Assembly: GCA_965200435.1 (NCBI GenBank)
Contig: OZ241337.1
Location: forward strand, 992,001 to 1,056,000
Source of the DNA: Bin75 sp965200435
GTDB taxonomy: Bacteria > Nitrospirota > Nitrospiria > Nitrospirales > UBA8639
Length of the DNA: 64,000 nt
Direction: 5' to 3'
Position numbers and translations under genes: made by a program
Notes under the pieces: model-generated
Database searches by the model: none
Seen by the model: only the letters and a program-made list of their open reading frames with translations
Told to the model about the DNA's origin: nothing
In this document: positions 17,427 through 25,633 of the stretch, in pieces
Layout: every line of letters begins with the position of its first letter
Numbering within the stretch: the stretch's first letter is position 1

Positions 17427-17564
17427 AAGCCTTTACAATCCGTCCGGGGAAGGGTATTCTTAGAGGGCTTGCCTTGTGAAGTGCTGCGTCATCAAAAGGA
17501 TGGATACGCTATCGACAAGAAGAGGTTCGCACGAGTTTCGGTGAAAAGCAGCACCTTCCGTTGA
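16389..17564 (+). CDS. IS481 transposase, reading through into flanking DNA
   Basis: Starts at the ATG after AGGAGGAG. The order is HTH (FGVSRRTLYRWQR), basic Arg/Pro linker, then a DDE core with Asp in LAGDPVVR, Asp in LLSDNGPEFQ and Glu in AHAERFNRT, all present. The protein has no stop codon within the IS: after MWWTHT it continues 46 residues in flanking sequence to a TGA at 17562-17564. It appears to be a catalytically complete copy, and the C-terminal tail is probably harmless. Confidence 0.88.
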   Translation: MQIHHVGYRIRGFYRLTQFGHRWDMIPHEAHHRLKILHFCARHGPAATGEAFGVSRRTLYRWQRALTQAGGDPQALAVRSRAPHRRRQATWPPALSQAIRRLRTTYPNRGKAKLHVLLRPWCAQHGLALPRVSTIGRLIARAPDRMRHTPSRLDARGRPKPRTRRRKSRPPRPRPAPPLAVLAGDPVVRLHAGLRRYLFTFIDPCSRFAFAVATATASSRHATHALDALCALLPAPPRVLLSDNGPEFQGHFQHRLDERGITHWWTYPRSPKMNAHAERFNRTLQETFVDYHEDLLFDDLAAFNRKLADWLLAYNTVLPHHSLGRQSPVQSLIHHQPECQMWWTHTKPLQSVRGRVFLEGLPCEVLRHQKDGYAIDKKRFARVSVKSSTFR

Positions 17565-17617
17565 CCAGCCATTCAAAGTATTGAATACGTGTTGAAGACG
17601 ATTCCACTGATCGCACA

Positions 17618-18487
17618 ATGACCCATAACGCCATGACGACTCTGGCCGATTCGAAAACAGCCGTTCCCTTGCCTCGCCCCCCCGATCACCTGACCTTGAT
17701 ATTGTTTTGCAGTGTGACGGCAAGCGCAATCGTCGGCTTGCCGGCCTACGCGTACCTGTATGATTATTCGTGGCTCGCATGGACGATGTTTGTCCTGTTC
17801 TATATCATCACAGGGCTGGGCATCACAGTGGGGTACCATCGTTTACTGGCCCATCGAAGTTTTACGTGTCCCGATTGGGTGAAAGGGGCGTTTTTGGTCG
17901 CGGGAGGATGGGCTCTCCAGAATTCAGGCCTCAAATGGGCGTCAGATCATATTCGCCATCACGCTCGGTGCGATCAGGAAGAGGACCCTTACAATGCGCA
18001 ACTGGGATTCTGGTACAGTCATTGCGGATGGCTGTTCTGGAAGGATCCCTATAAAGACGACAAATATGCCACCAAGCTGAAACAGGACCCCGTGGTGATG
18101 TGGCAACATCGCTATTATATCCCCATTGTCCTTTCCGGCTTGGTGTTTCCCTTCGTGGTGGGATTTGTGTACGGCGGTTGGATTGAGGGACTGGGGTGCT
18201 TCTTGCTCGCCGGGGTCGGGCGGACCTTTTTCGTCTTAAACTCCACGTTTTGCATCAATTCCATTTGCCACCTGTGGGGCGCCCAACCGCATGGATCATC
18301 CGATTCCAGTCGTGACAGTTGGTGGGTCTCGCTCATTACCTTCGGAGAGGGATACCACAACTATCACCACATGTATCAAAGCGATTATCGGAACGGGGCC
18401 AAGTGGTACAACTTCGATCCGTCAAAATGGCTCATCTATAGTCTTTCTCTGGTGGGGCTCACCAGTGCTCTGCGCCGACTATCCTGA
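17618..18487 (+). CDS. acyl-CoA/acyl-lipid delta-9-type fatty acid desaturase
   Basis: A 289-residue membrane di-iron desaturase that inserts a cis double bond into saturated acyl chains, adjusting membrane fluidity. All three histidine boxes are present: HRLLAH (74-79), HIRHH (111-115) and HNYHH (247-251). Four membrane segments lie at about residues 26-48, 53-72, 165-184 and 188-208. Length and box spacing match the bacterial DesC/delta-9 family. The ATG at 17618 was chosen; ATG 17633 is an alternative. The IS copy 3 insertion lies 191 bp upstream and may affect its promoter. Confidence 0.92.
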   Translation: MTHNAMTTLADSKTAVPLPRPPDHLTLILFCSVTASAIVGLPAYAYLYDYSWLAWTMFVLFYIITGLGITVGYHRLLAHRSFTCPDWVKGAFLVAGGWALQNSGLKWASDHIRHHARCDQEEDPYNAQLGFWYSHCGWLFWKDPYKDDKYATKLKQDPVVMWQHRYYIPIVLSGLVFPFVVGFVYGGWIEGLGCFLLAGVGRTFFVLNSTFCINSICHLWGAQPHGSSDSSRDSWWVSLITFGEGYHNYHHMYQSDYRNGAKWYNFDPSKWLIYSLSLVGLTSALRRLS

Positions 18488-18490
18488 TCT

Positions 18491-18763
18491 CTACAACTTC
18501 AAAAGTTGCGAGATCACGAGATAGGCCCAGGACGCCGCAAAGATGTACGTGATTTCTTTCTCGCCGATGTCTTTGTAGATCAGACGATACCCGACAACCG
18601 GTACGACGGCCACCAGGGCAGCCGAAAAAAAGTGCCCCACCACATCGCCCAGCACCCCGTCAATCGTCGAATGACCGGGCAAGGCCAGAAACACGCTCGC
18701 CCCGACCATGGGCACCCACAACCATCGGACGTTGACCACGCTTTCCTCCCCGTCGTTTCTCAA
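18491..18763 (-). CDS. hypothetical small membrane protein
   Basis: A 90-residue protein with three hydrophobic segments (about residues 13-30, 40-60 and 70-88) and few charged residues. No family is recognised. It is convergent with the desaturase, with 3 bp between stop codons, so the two transcripts must overlap. Confidence 0.5.
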   Translation of the reverse strand: MRNDGEESVVNVRWLWVPMVGASVFLALPGHSTIDGVLGDVVGHFFSAALVAVVPVVGYRLIYKDIGEKEITYIFAASWAYLVISQLLKL

Positions 18764-18856
18764 AAGACATGCCGCACCGCTTGGGGTATTGTATAAGAAA
18801 CAGCTCCAGGTGCGACCTCGTTGACATACCGCAGGCCTGCGATTCGTTCTCTCCGC

Positions 18857-18935
18857 CTTTGTAGCTGCCGCATCTCATTGCGGCTCTTGGAGAGGCCGCC
18901 CCGTCGTTGCAGCGGCGCGATCTCATCGCGCCCTG
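18857..18935. repeat. GTAGCTGC-type interspersed repeat
   Basis: The segment reads TTTGTAGCTGCCGCATCTCA, TTGCGGCTCTTGGAG and then GCAGCGGCGCGATCTCATCG. Related short repeats with paired GCCGCATGAGAT and GCGGCTACAAA blocks occur at about 7574-7650, 26196-26262 and inside the deleted IS at 19575-19605. They look like REP/BIME-type intergenic repeats. Confidence 0.6.
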
Positions 18936-18987
18936 GCCCCCAATTAACAATGTCAGGGATGACAGATAAAGACAGGCCGGTCGGATG

Positions 18988-19131
18988 AGGGAACCTCTGA
19001 TTTATTGCACTATCGGGCGCATGGCGGCGTTGTGTCCTCGCTCAACCCTCGACTATCCACTTGATAGGTCTCGGGTTTCGCTGCGGGACGCCTTGCCCTG
19101 CATCCCGCTAGCACAATAAATCAGAGGTTCC
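18988..19131 (+). repeat. MITE-like repeat, copy 3, inserted in a REP-like hairpin
   Basis: Ends are AGGGAACCTCTGATTTATTG and, on the other strand, GGAACCTCTGATTTATTGTG. Both arms carry the same change (TTATTG in place of TTCGTG), so the inverted repeat is kept by matching changes. The flanks GTCGGATG (left) and CGCAGCGTAATCCGAC (right) are the two arms of the hairpin family seen at 7759 and 63539, so the element landed inside that hairpin. Confidence 0.85.
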
Positions 19132-19162
19132 TGCGCGCAGCGTAATCCGACAAGGGGTTGGG

Positions 19163-19515
19163 TGGTTGCGGGGGAGGGATTTGAACCCTCGACCTTTGGG
19201 TTATGCGTACCACTACAGCTTTCGCTGCCTGGTGATTCAGTTTGTGGTCTGGACTTTCTCTTCATCCTCGGACCGGCATAGCCGCCGTTAGGATGCCTGC
19301 CGTCAAGTCTCTACACCTTCTTGCAAAGCGTACCGGCTCTGTAAGCTTGGCTCGGGGTTACCCCGCTACCGGCTTCCCCGAATTTGACAGGTGATCGTAC
19401 AGAAGTTTCCCTCTGCATCGCCCAGTGTAGGAGGGCTTGCTGCGCAATCAGCGGGTCACTTTCTTCCCCCCTACGGAATTGAGCCCAACGAGCTACCAGA
19501 CTGCTCCACCCCGCA
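19163..19515 (-). tRNA. initiator tRNA-Met (CAT) interrupted by a group I intron
   Basis: The 5' exon is 19482-19515 (34 nt) and the 3' exon 19163-19205 (43 nt), giving a 77-nt tRNA with encoded CCA. The 5' exon has GCGGGGTGGAGCAG, a D arm GGTAGCTC and the anticodon stem TTGGG. The 3' exon has CATAACCCAA, the T arm GGTTCAAATCC and CCCCGCAACCA. Three G-C pairs in the anticodon stem and the A11-U24 pair mark the initiator. Position 1 is U opposite A72, so the usual 1-72 mismatch is replaced by a possible weak pair. The anticodon loop CTCATAA forms only after removing 19206-19481. Confidence 0.92.
19206..19481 (-). ncRNA. group I intron in tRNA-fMet (276 nt, no ORF)
   Basis: Removing these 276 nt leaves a U at the end of the 5' exon (GGGCU) and a G as the last intron base, the two signatures of group I splicing. 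The catalytic core is recognisable: GTGTAGAGACTTGACGGCAG (about 19297-19316, read on the minus strand) matches the P7/R region, and GAAGAGAAAGTCCAGACC (about 19246-19263) matches the S region. GACUU and AAGUC pair as P7, where the cyanobacterial tRNA-Leu intron has GACUC and GAGUC. The insertion is between U33 and C34. No endonuclease is encoded. I could not assign P1 by eye. Confidence 0.88.
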
Positions 19516-19555
19516 GAAGCATGGTAGCGAAGCGTTAAGAACAAAGTCAAATCAC

Positions 19556-19825
19556 TGTATGGGTCCACCACCTCAAGCCGCATGAGATACGGCGGCTACA
19601 AAGGCGGAGAGGCCGACTACGAAGGCCTCCTCCGTCGCGGCCAGGCCGTGCCGTACCGCGCAAAAAACTGCAGAATGGTGAATCGGCGTTGAGCCTCGTT
19701 GGGTGTCATGTCCCAACGAGGCTCGATTGGGGCGAGGCGAGCCCCCACGGATGCGGAAACCGACTTGGTGGATGCACATGGCTGCTCCTGTGTCGAGGAA
19801 TGCCAAAGGTTTCTGACCTTATACC
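19556..19825 (-). mobile_element. internally deleted IS481 derivative (270 bp, TSD intact)
   Basis: Both IS481 ends are present (TGTATGGGTCCACCAC at the left; complement of TGAACTTATACA, slightly changed, at the right) and the 5-bp duplication ATCAC flanks them at 19551-19555 and 19826-19830. Only the 5' end of the transposase gene remains (about 19610-19800). The centre and 3' part are replaced by a short piece of the GTAGC-type repeat. The last terminal base is C rather than A. It is a non-autonomous or dead derivative. Confidence 0.85.
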
Positions 19826-19888
19826 ATCACCCACTCCGCACACGGACGGCTTCACCGGAGCGGGGCCGTTGTGCTATGGTGCGAGCCC

Positions 19889-20542
19889 ATGCTCCTGGCT
19901 GGAATTTTCGGAGGCATCCTGTTTTTGCTGCTGATCATCGGGGACTGGTATCAGTTTACCAACCTCCGTCCCTTTTCCGCCCAATACGGGTTCGGCATCG
20001 CCCACCGGCAGGACCACCTCCACAACCTCACCCATCGCTCCCTTCTCCGGCAATTCGGCAAACATGATACCATTGCCCTGCCCCACGGCGTGGCTCGCTG
20101 GTTCGGTGCGCAAGCGGTGATTTCGCTTCGCCCTTCGTACCAGTTATTCTCCATGCGATTCCGCACGGCGTGGCCGCTGAGAGGCACGGTCACGCTCCAT
20201 TCCACCGAGACCGGTGTGGAATTGCACCTGACCAAACGCGTGCCCTGGTCGTCTGGCCTGCTGACTCTGATCTGGTTGGGATTCGTGTCGGTCGGTACGT
20301 TAGTGTTTTTGGTCACATTCGGAATCGACGGGGGATTCGATTCGGCCAGCGGCTGGGCCTTGGCCCTGGGCGTAGGAGGACTCGGCGTGCTGGTTCTGTT
20401 CTTCGGGCTGATTCTGGTGTCCCTGGCCTATCGGCTTGAAGATTCCCGATTAATGCAGGTCTACCAAGAACTCCAGGACGTATGGCTCAATTCGCAGCAG
20501 CCTTCTGCCGGCTCTTCGCAAGTCGCGTCATCGCCAAAATAG
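19889..20542 (+). CDS. hypothetical membrane protein
   Basis: A protein of about 217 residues with an N-terminal membrane segment (MLLAGIFGGILFLLLIIG) and two more near residues 130-152 and 160-187. Between them lies a soluble stretch with LHLTKRVPWSSGL. The frame is open to 19871 (TTG/GTG), but ATG 19889 begins the hydrophobic segment directly. No family is recognised and the flanking genes give no clue. Confidence 0.55.
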   Translation: MLLAGIFGGILFLLLIIGDWYQFTNLRPFSAQYGFGIAHRQDHLHNLTHRSLLRQFGKHDTIALPHGVARWFGAQAVISLRPSYQLFSMRFRTAWPLRGTVTLHSTETGVELHLTKRVPWSSGLLTLIWLGFVSVGTLVFLVTFGIDGGFDSASGWALALGVGGLGVLVLFFGLILVSLAYRLEDSRLMQVYQELQDVWLNSQQPSAGSSQVASSPK

Positions 20543-20609
20543 GGGGCATGCCGTGGTCAGCAGGTGTATGTGTTCCGTAATTCGTTGACAGGATGGAGAT
20601 GGGTGGACG

Positions 20610-21776
20610 TTAGCTGTCGGAAGTTTTGAGGATGTCTTGGGGTTTTTTGAGGAGGGTGTCGGCGCGGAATTTGGGGATGATATAGACCCAGTCCCCGACC
20701 CGTTTGTTCAGGGCTTCGATTTCGGCTTTGACTTCGGCTTCGGCTTTGATCTTGGGTTGCTCGGGGTTGGTGCCGGCGTCCTTGTTTTGCGTGTCTACGT
20801 CGGATTGCTCGTCAGCTTGGGGTTCTGATTCTTTTTCCGGTTCCGCCTCTTTTTCCGGTTCAGGGTTCCAGACCAGGCCGGCGTTGAAGACTGCGGAGAT
20901 CGTTACATAGTTCTTTTCGTCTTTCGGGAGGAGTTGCACGGTTCCTTGGAGGCCGTCGAAGGTTTCGAACACGGCGGTCACGACCGGTTGGTCGTCAAAC
21001 GGGACTTCGTTCTGCGGTTTGACGTCGTCCAATGACAGGGACGTGACCGTGGACACGACGTTGTTCACGGTAAATTGCGACTCTATTTCCAAGCCTTCCG
21101 GCAGGTTGGCCACTTGATAGTTGAGGTCCGTGGGCTTGGCTTTCTCCACGACTAGTCGGGTCTTATCCGGGTGGGTCACGATCAGGCGTCTCACTCGTTC
21201 TGTTTCAATCTGCGTGAGCTCCTTGTCCAACCACTCGCCGGGATTCTTCTCGACCGAGAGTTTCCCCACCGCCAGCCAGGTCTGCGGATTGCCGGGTTTG
21301 CGAACGAACATTTCCTTTTGATCCCGGTTCCCTTGGGCCAGCCGGTCATTGCCGAGAATGACCTCCGCCAGTATGTTTCCTTCCGCATCCTTGAGGGTGA
21401 CTCCCGTGGACAACGATCCTTCCGCGTCCACGTCCTGCAACCCCAGCTTCTCATAGAGATCAGGTTTCCGAGTTTTCAGTTCGAGTATTTTTAATTCCGC
21501 GAGGCCGATGAGGGCTCCACGAACCTTTCCCAGATCGGCAGGGTAGTCGTGTTTCTCCTTGATGCGCCAAGCTGCTTTATCCTTGTGGATGGTGATGGTC
21601 CCGCTCTGCGTCGATAGGCTCACTTCAGACACGTCGTTGATGGTCGCTTTCAATCCCGGGAAGACGGGTTGTCCTGTTTGCGGGGGCGCGGGTTCTTCCC
21701 GTTGAGCCAGGAATACCGTCACAAGCATCAGGAGGGCGGCGATGACAGCCAGGATGCCAAGGGTTTTGAGCCTCAT
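20610..21776 (-). CDS. DUF4340 protein, component of a Gld-type ABC export cluster
   Basis: A 388-residue protein with one N-terminal membrane anchor (LKTLGILAVIAALLMLVTVF) and a long extracytoplasmic part with beta-rich DUF4340 repeats such as ITIHKDKAAWRIKEKHDYPA. A Glu/Pro/Lys-rich low-complexity stretch covers about residues 305-350. ATG 21776 is chosen because it starts the anchor; the longer frame upstream is a shadow of the next gene. In many bacteria DUF4340 follows genes for a GldA/GldF/GldG-like transporter, as here, and is thought to be an accessory subunit. Its substrate is not known. Confidence 0.82.
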   Translation of the reverse strand: MRLKTLGILAVIAALLMLVTVFLAQREEPAPPQTGQPVFPGLKATINDVSEVSLSTQSGTITIHKDKAAWRIKEKHDYPADLGKVRGALIGLAELKILELKTRKPDLYEKLGLQDVDAEGSLSTGVTLKDAEGNILAEVILGNDRLAQGNRDQKEMFVRKPGNPQTWLAVGKLSVEKNPGEWLDKELTQIETERVRRLIVTHPDKTRLVVEKAKPTDLNYQVANLPEGLEIESQFTVNNVVSTVTSLSLDDVKPQNEVPFDDQPVVTAVFETFDGLQGTVQLLPKDEKNYVTISAVFNAGLVWNPEPEKEAEPEKESEPQADEQSDVDTQNKDAGTNPEQPKIKAEAEVKAEIEALNKRVGDWVYIIPKFRADTLLKKPQDILKTSDS

Positions 21777-21802
21777 GGTCGTGTGCTTGCTCTCTGGTTC
21801 GG

Positions 21803-23725
21803 TCAACTGCCGCGGAGGCGGCGACGCATGGTGCAGGCGCTGAACATCACGCCGCCGATGGCGATCATCAAGGGCATCAGCCCGATGTTGAGAAACTTCA
21901 CGACGTTTTCGAGTGTTTCGATGTTTTTCTGCAATTCGTGTTGGACGTTGCGCAGTTCTTTTCTGGTCGCCACCAGCTCTTGCCGGAAGCCATCGAGCGC
22001 GGCTTCCTGTTCGGCACTCAAAATAACCGTGGTTTGGTCTTCTTTCCTGCTCTCCAGTTCCTGGATCTTGCGTTCGGTCTCTTTGAGGCGTTGTTGCAGG
22101 GCCTGTTCGTTTTGACGGAAACGGGCTTCCGCTTCCTGCTGAATCGCCCTGACCAATGTGAAGGGGCGGGAGAAACTCCCCCGATTCCTGACGCTGATCA
22201 GATCGGAACTGCCAGTCAAGTTGTCCAAGGCATTGGTGACGAAATCGTTGTTCGCGGAGGTGGGAATCCCGATCCGCTGTCCCAGAAAGTTTTGGACCTG
22301 CACCCAAAACCGGTCTTGCAGCATGTCGGTATCCGCCACCACGATGACGTTGATGGGGGCTGTGGATTCGGCCAGGCGTTGGGGTTGTTTCGACTCCTTG
22401 TCGTCCCTGGGTGCCTCTGATTCCTCCGAATCCGCGGCTTCCGGCCTGCCATCGGGGAAGGCTGTTTTCACCTTACCGGTCAGGCGGGCGGCCAACACGA
22501 GGGATTCGCCTTCCGGATGATAGTCCCGCAGGATGCCTTCGACGTCGGGCATGAACTGCAGACGGGCCGCATCGATTTGCATGGCTTGGTCATCGGTTTC
22601 CACCAAGGGTGTAAACTCGATCGGACTGTCTTTTTCTTTGCGCAGGAAGCCTGCCGAAGCCATGGTGAGGTTCGGGAGCTTGGCGGTCACGACGTCTTCG
22701 GCATTCAGTTGCCGGGGCGTCAGGTCGATCCATACAGGGTAGTCCGCCACCGCTATCCTGGACTGTTTTGGGAAGTTCACACGTTTGGCCAAGGGGAGAT
22801 CGGCCACGACCCTTCCCTCGACCAACTCAATGCCCCAGGCGTCGAAAACCCGGCCCAGATCGGAATTGCGCGGCCCTTGCATGCCCATGGGGTTTTGAGT
22901 GTTGGGCGGCACGCGGTCGGCTTCACTGTGGGGGTCTACAAAGACCACGGCGTGGCCGCCTCGCAGCACAAATTGGTCGATGGCATACAAGGTCTGGTCG
23001 CTCAACTGCTTGGGATGGACCACCATGAGCACGTCCACGTCCTCGGGGATGTCGTTGACGGCCTTGTCCAAGACCTTGACTTCCATCGCGTCCCTGATGC
23101 TATCCATGATCATCCAAGGGGGGCTTCCGCCTTGAGTTTGCGGAAACGCCATCTGCGGGACACCGTCCAAGGGGAGGGTGCTCAACAGACCCATAACTTT
23201 CCGTTTGGGATTGGCCAACCGGTACACCAGCTTGGTGAGATCATATTCGAGAAATTCCTCCCGGCTCTGCTGAAAAAAGGGTATCAGTTCCCGGTCATCC
23301 GTGGCATTGGTGCCCACCAGCCCGAAATAGAACTGCCTGTTTCCCTGGCCCAGCGGCACGCCCCGGAGTCCATACCCAACGGCCCGGTCCTCTTCCTCTG
23401 AAAAGGGGTCGGGGTCGATGACATGCAGGACCAAATTCTTACCGGCGGCCTGCTCGTATTCCTGCAACAGTTCCAGCACCCGGTTGGTGTAGCCCTGAAT
23501 GCCCGGCAATTCCACGGCCAGCTTCTTGGACACATAGAACCGCAGAGTTACCAGCTCTTCGAGACTCTGCAGAATGTTTCGGCTGCCCTCGGAGAGGGTA
23601 TAGAGCCGTTGTTCGGTAAGGTCGACACGGGCCGACCGCAACGCCACGTGACTCAGGACGTTCACCGTGAAAAACAACACCACCGCGATGGCCAATCCGC
23701 TTCCGGTCAGGAGTCGGATGTTCAT
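21803..23725 (-). CDS. GldG-like auxiliary component of ABC transporter
   Basis: A 640-residue protein with one N-terminal and one C-terminal membrane segment and a large extracytoplasmic GldG/ABC_transp_aux domain between them. Blocks include VDLTEQRLYTLSEGSRNIL near the start, VLMVVHPKQLSDQTLYAIDQ in the middle and a coiled coil at about residues 545-610. It is thought to partner the permease and ATPase encoded just upstream. ATG 23725 follows a short gap of 13 bp after the permease gene. The order ATPase-permease-GldG-DUF4340 is a well-known conserved set, related to the gliding-motility transporter but also common in non-gliding bacteria. Confidence 0.85.
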   Translation of the reverse strand: MNIRLLTGSGLAIAVVLFFTVNVLSHVALRSARVDLTEQRLYTLSEGSRNILQSLEELVTLRFYVSKKLAVELPGIQGYTNRVLELLQEYEQAAGKNLVLHVIDPDPFSEEEDRAVGYGLRGVPLGQGNRQFYFGLVGTNATDDRELIPFFQQSREEFLEYDLTKLVYRLANPKRKVMGLLSTLPLDGVPQMAFPQTQGGSPPWMIMDSIRDAMEVKVLDKAVNDIPEDVDVLMVVHPKQLSDQTLYAIDQFVLRGGHAVVFVDPHSEADRVPPNTQNPMGMQGPRNSDLGRVFDAWGIELVEGRVVADLPLAKRVNFPKQSRIAVADYPVWIDLTPRQLNAEDVVTAKLPNLTMASAGFLRKEKDSPIEFTPLVETDDQAMQIDAARLQFMPDVEGILRDYHPEGESLVLAARLTGKVKTAFPDGRPEAADSEESEAPRDDKESKQPQRLAESTAPINVIVVADTDMLQDRFWVQVQNFLGQRIGIPTSANNDFVTNALDNLTGSSDLISVRNRGSFSRPFTLVRAIQQEAEARFRQNEQALQQRLKETERKIQELESRKEDQTTVILSAEQEAALDGFRQELVATRKELRNVQHELQKNIETLENVVKFLNIGLMPLMIAIGGVMFSACTMRRRLRGS

Positions 23726-23738
23726 GGAATTCAATCCT

Positions 23739-24473
23739 TTATTCGGCTTTTTTCCATTCCAGCATGAGCGCCGTGGCAAACAGCCAGAACCCGATGAGCG
23801 AAAGGAAATACACCAGGTCACGTGCGTCGATGACCCCGCGACTCAGGGCGTTGAAATGTGTCAGGAAACTGAACGAGCTGACCAGTTCCAACAGAAACTG
23901 CGGCGCCCACCCGCTGAACACATCCAGCACCATGGGGTCGCCGCTAAGGACGAACCCCAGCCCGACCACCACACTGATCACAAAAGCAATGACCTGGTTT
24001 TTGGTGAGGGCCGACACACATGAGCCGATCGCCATAAAGCCGCCTGCCATTAAAAAGCTGCCGAGGTAGCTTGCCAGAATGACGCCGTTGTCCGGCTCCC
24101 CCAGGACATTCACGGTCACCCACGTGGGAAAGGTGAGCGCCAGGGTAATGCCTGTAAAACACCACGCCGCTAAAAACTTGCCGATCACGGCCTCCCACAA
24201 GGTCACGGGCAGCGTGAACAGCAATTCGATGGTCCCTCCTCGCCGTTCCTCAGCCCAGAGCCGCATGGCCAGGGCCGGGACCAGGACCAGATAGAGCCAC
24301 GGGTGAAAATCGAAAAAGGGGATGAGGTCCGCTTGGCCACGGGCAAAAAAGTCGCCCAGGTAGAAGGTAAAGGCTCCGGCCAGCATCAGGAAGATGATGA
24401 TGAATACCGCGGCAATCGGCGTGGCAAAGTACCCGATCAGTTCTCGTTTGAAAATGACGGCGATTCGGCTCAC
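23739..24473 (-). CDS. ABC-2 type permease (GldF-like)
   Basis: A 244-residue ABC-2 membrane subunit with six hydrophobic segments, beginning with a short cytoplasmic helix MSRIAVIFKRELIGYFATP that is typical of the family. The block WAEERRGGTIELLFTLPVTLWEAVIGKF is the conserved coupling region. Together with the ATPase gene 43 bp upstream it should form the transport channel of the exporter. Confidence 0.88.
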   Translation of the reverse strand: MSRIAVIFKRELIGYFATPIAAVFIIIFLMLAGAFTFYLGDFFARGQADLIPFFDFHPWLYLVLVPALAMRLWAEERRGGTIELLFTLPVTLWEAVIGKFLAAWCFTGITLALTFPTWVTVNVLGEPDNGVILASYLGSFLMAGGFMAIGSCVSALTKNQVIAFVISVVVGLGFVLSGDPMVLDVFSGWAPQFLLELVSSFSFLTHFNALSRGVIDARDLVYFLSLIGFWLFATALMLEWKKAE

Positions 24474-24516
24474 CGCTTGACGATCCTTTCCACGATCCTT
24501 GTTCGCCGGAGGTTTG

Positions 24517-25473
24517 CTACGTGAGGGCCTGAGTGGGCATGGTCAACGTCCGAAACACTTCATCCAAGTGCCCACGGTCTACGGACAACTCCACCACGTC
24601 CCAGTCTTGCCGGTGTACGCACTGGCTGACCGCACTGATGACCGATTGCCCGTCTTTCGACAGGATCCGATAGGCCTGCTCTGCCTTATCCCCGTCGAGG
24701 ACTTCGGCCCTCTTCACGCCGGGCACCCCTTCCAGAACCGCCTGCACACCATCGGGGGCCGGCCCTCGCAATCGGAGAATCACCGCATGATGATAGCGGG
24801 ATCGAGCTTCCAACTCCGCCGGCGTACCATCCGTGATCACCTTGCCCTTGGCAATAATCATGGCGCGCGTACATACCGCGTGCACTTCTTCCAAAATGTG
24901 CGTCGACAGAATAATGGCCTTTTCTCGTGCCATGACTTTGATGAGCCCCCGCACTTCATGTTTTTGATTGGGATCAAGCCCATCGGTTGGTTCGTCAAGA
25001 ATCAACACGGAAGGATCATGCATGATGGCCTGGGCCAGGCCCACCCGGCGCTTGAATCCCTTGGACAGGGTGTCAATGGGCTGATGCGCCACACTCTCGA
25101 GATTCACTTTTTCCATGGTCTCCGACACCCTGTGCTGCAAATCCGTTCTGCGAAGCCCGCGCATTTCGCCAACGAACGACAGAAAACTCAGCGGGGTCAT
25201 CTCCCCATAGGCCGGGGCACCTTCCGGGAGATACCCCAATCCTGCCTTCGCCTCCAGCGGCTGCGTCTGCATGTCGAAGCCGTTGACTGTCACGGCGCCC
25301 CGGGTTGGGGTCAGAAACCCGGCAATCATTTTCATGGTTGTGGATTTACCCGCGCCGTTCGGCCCCAAAAACCCCAGGACTTCGCCCCGGTCGACCGTAA
25401 ACGACACCTCGTCCACCGCGACGATCTGCCCGAATGCTTTCCGAAGCCGTCGCAGTTCAACCAATGATTTCAC
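24517..25473 (-). CDS. ABC transporter ATP-binding protein (GldA-like)
   Basis: A 318-residue ATPase. Walker A is GFLGPNGAGKSTTMKM, the Q-loop region GLGYLPEGAPAYGEMT, the signature LSKGFKRRVGLAQA and Walker B LILDEPTDGLDPNQ, followed by the switch histidine in STHILEEV. The C-terminal 90 residues form an accessory domain common in drug and lipid exporters. It is the first gene of a four-gene leftward cluster; substrate is unknown. Confidence 0.9.
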   Translation of the reverse strand: MKSLVELRRLRKAFGQIVAVDEVSFTVDRGEVLGFLGPNGAGKSTTMKMIAGFLTPTRGAVTVNGFDMQTQPLEAKAGLGYLPEGAPAYGEMTPLSFLSFVGEMRGLRRTDLQHRVSETMEKVNLESVAHQPIDTLSKGFKRRVGLAQAIMHDPSVLILDEPTDGLDPNQKHEVRGLIKVMAREKAIILSTHILEEVHAVCTRAMIIAKGKVITDGTPAELEARSRYHHAVILRLRGPAPDGVQAVLEGVPGVKRAEVLDGDKAEQAYRILSKDGQSVISAVSQCVHRQDWDVVELSVDRGHLDEVFRTLTMPTQALT

Positions 25474-25633
25474 GATTCACTCCATTTCTCTTCGATTGCT
25501 GCACTCTATAATAAATAGAGAGACACGTGACGGAGTCAATGGGGGATTCAACGTATTTTTCTCGCATCCGCTGGTCTCGCGCCGGATTGCCGGGGCTCGA
25601 AGACCTCGCGGATTTTGGAGAAGGTGAAGATCG

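Noticed and set aside
20637..23401. Long plus-strand frames opposite the GldG and DUF4340 genes
   Set aside because: They are antisense shadows; the minus-strand genes have clear domains, anchors and conserved order.
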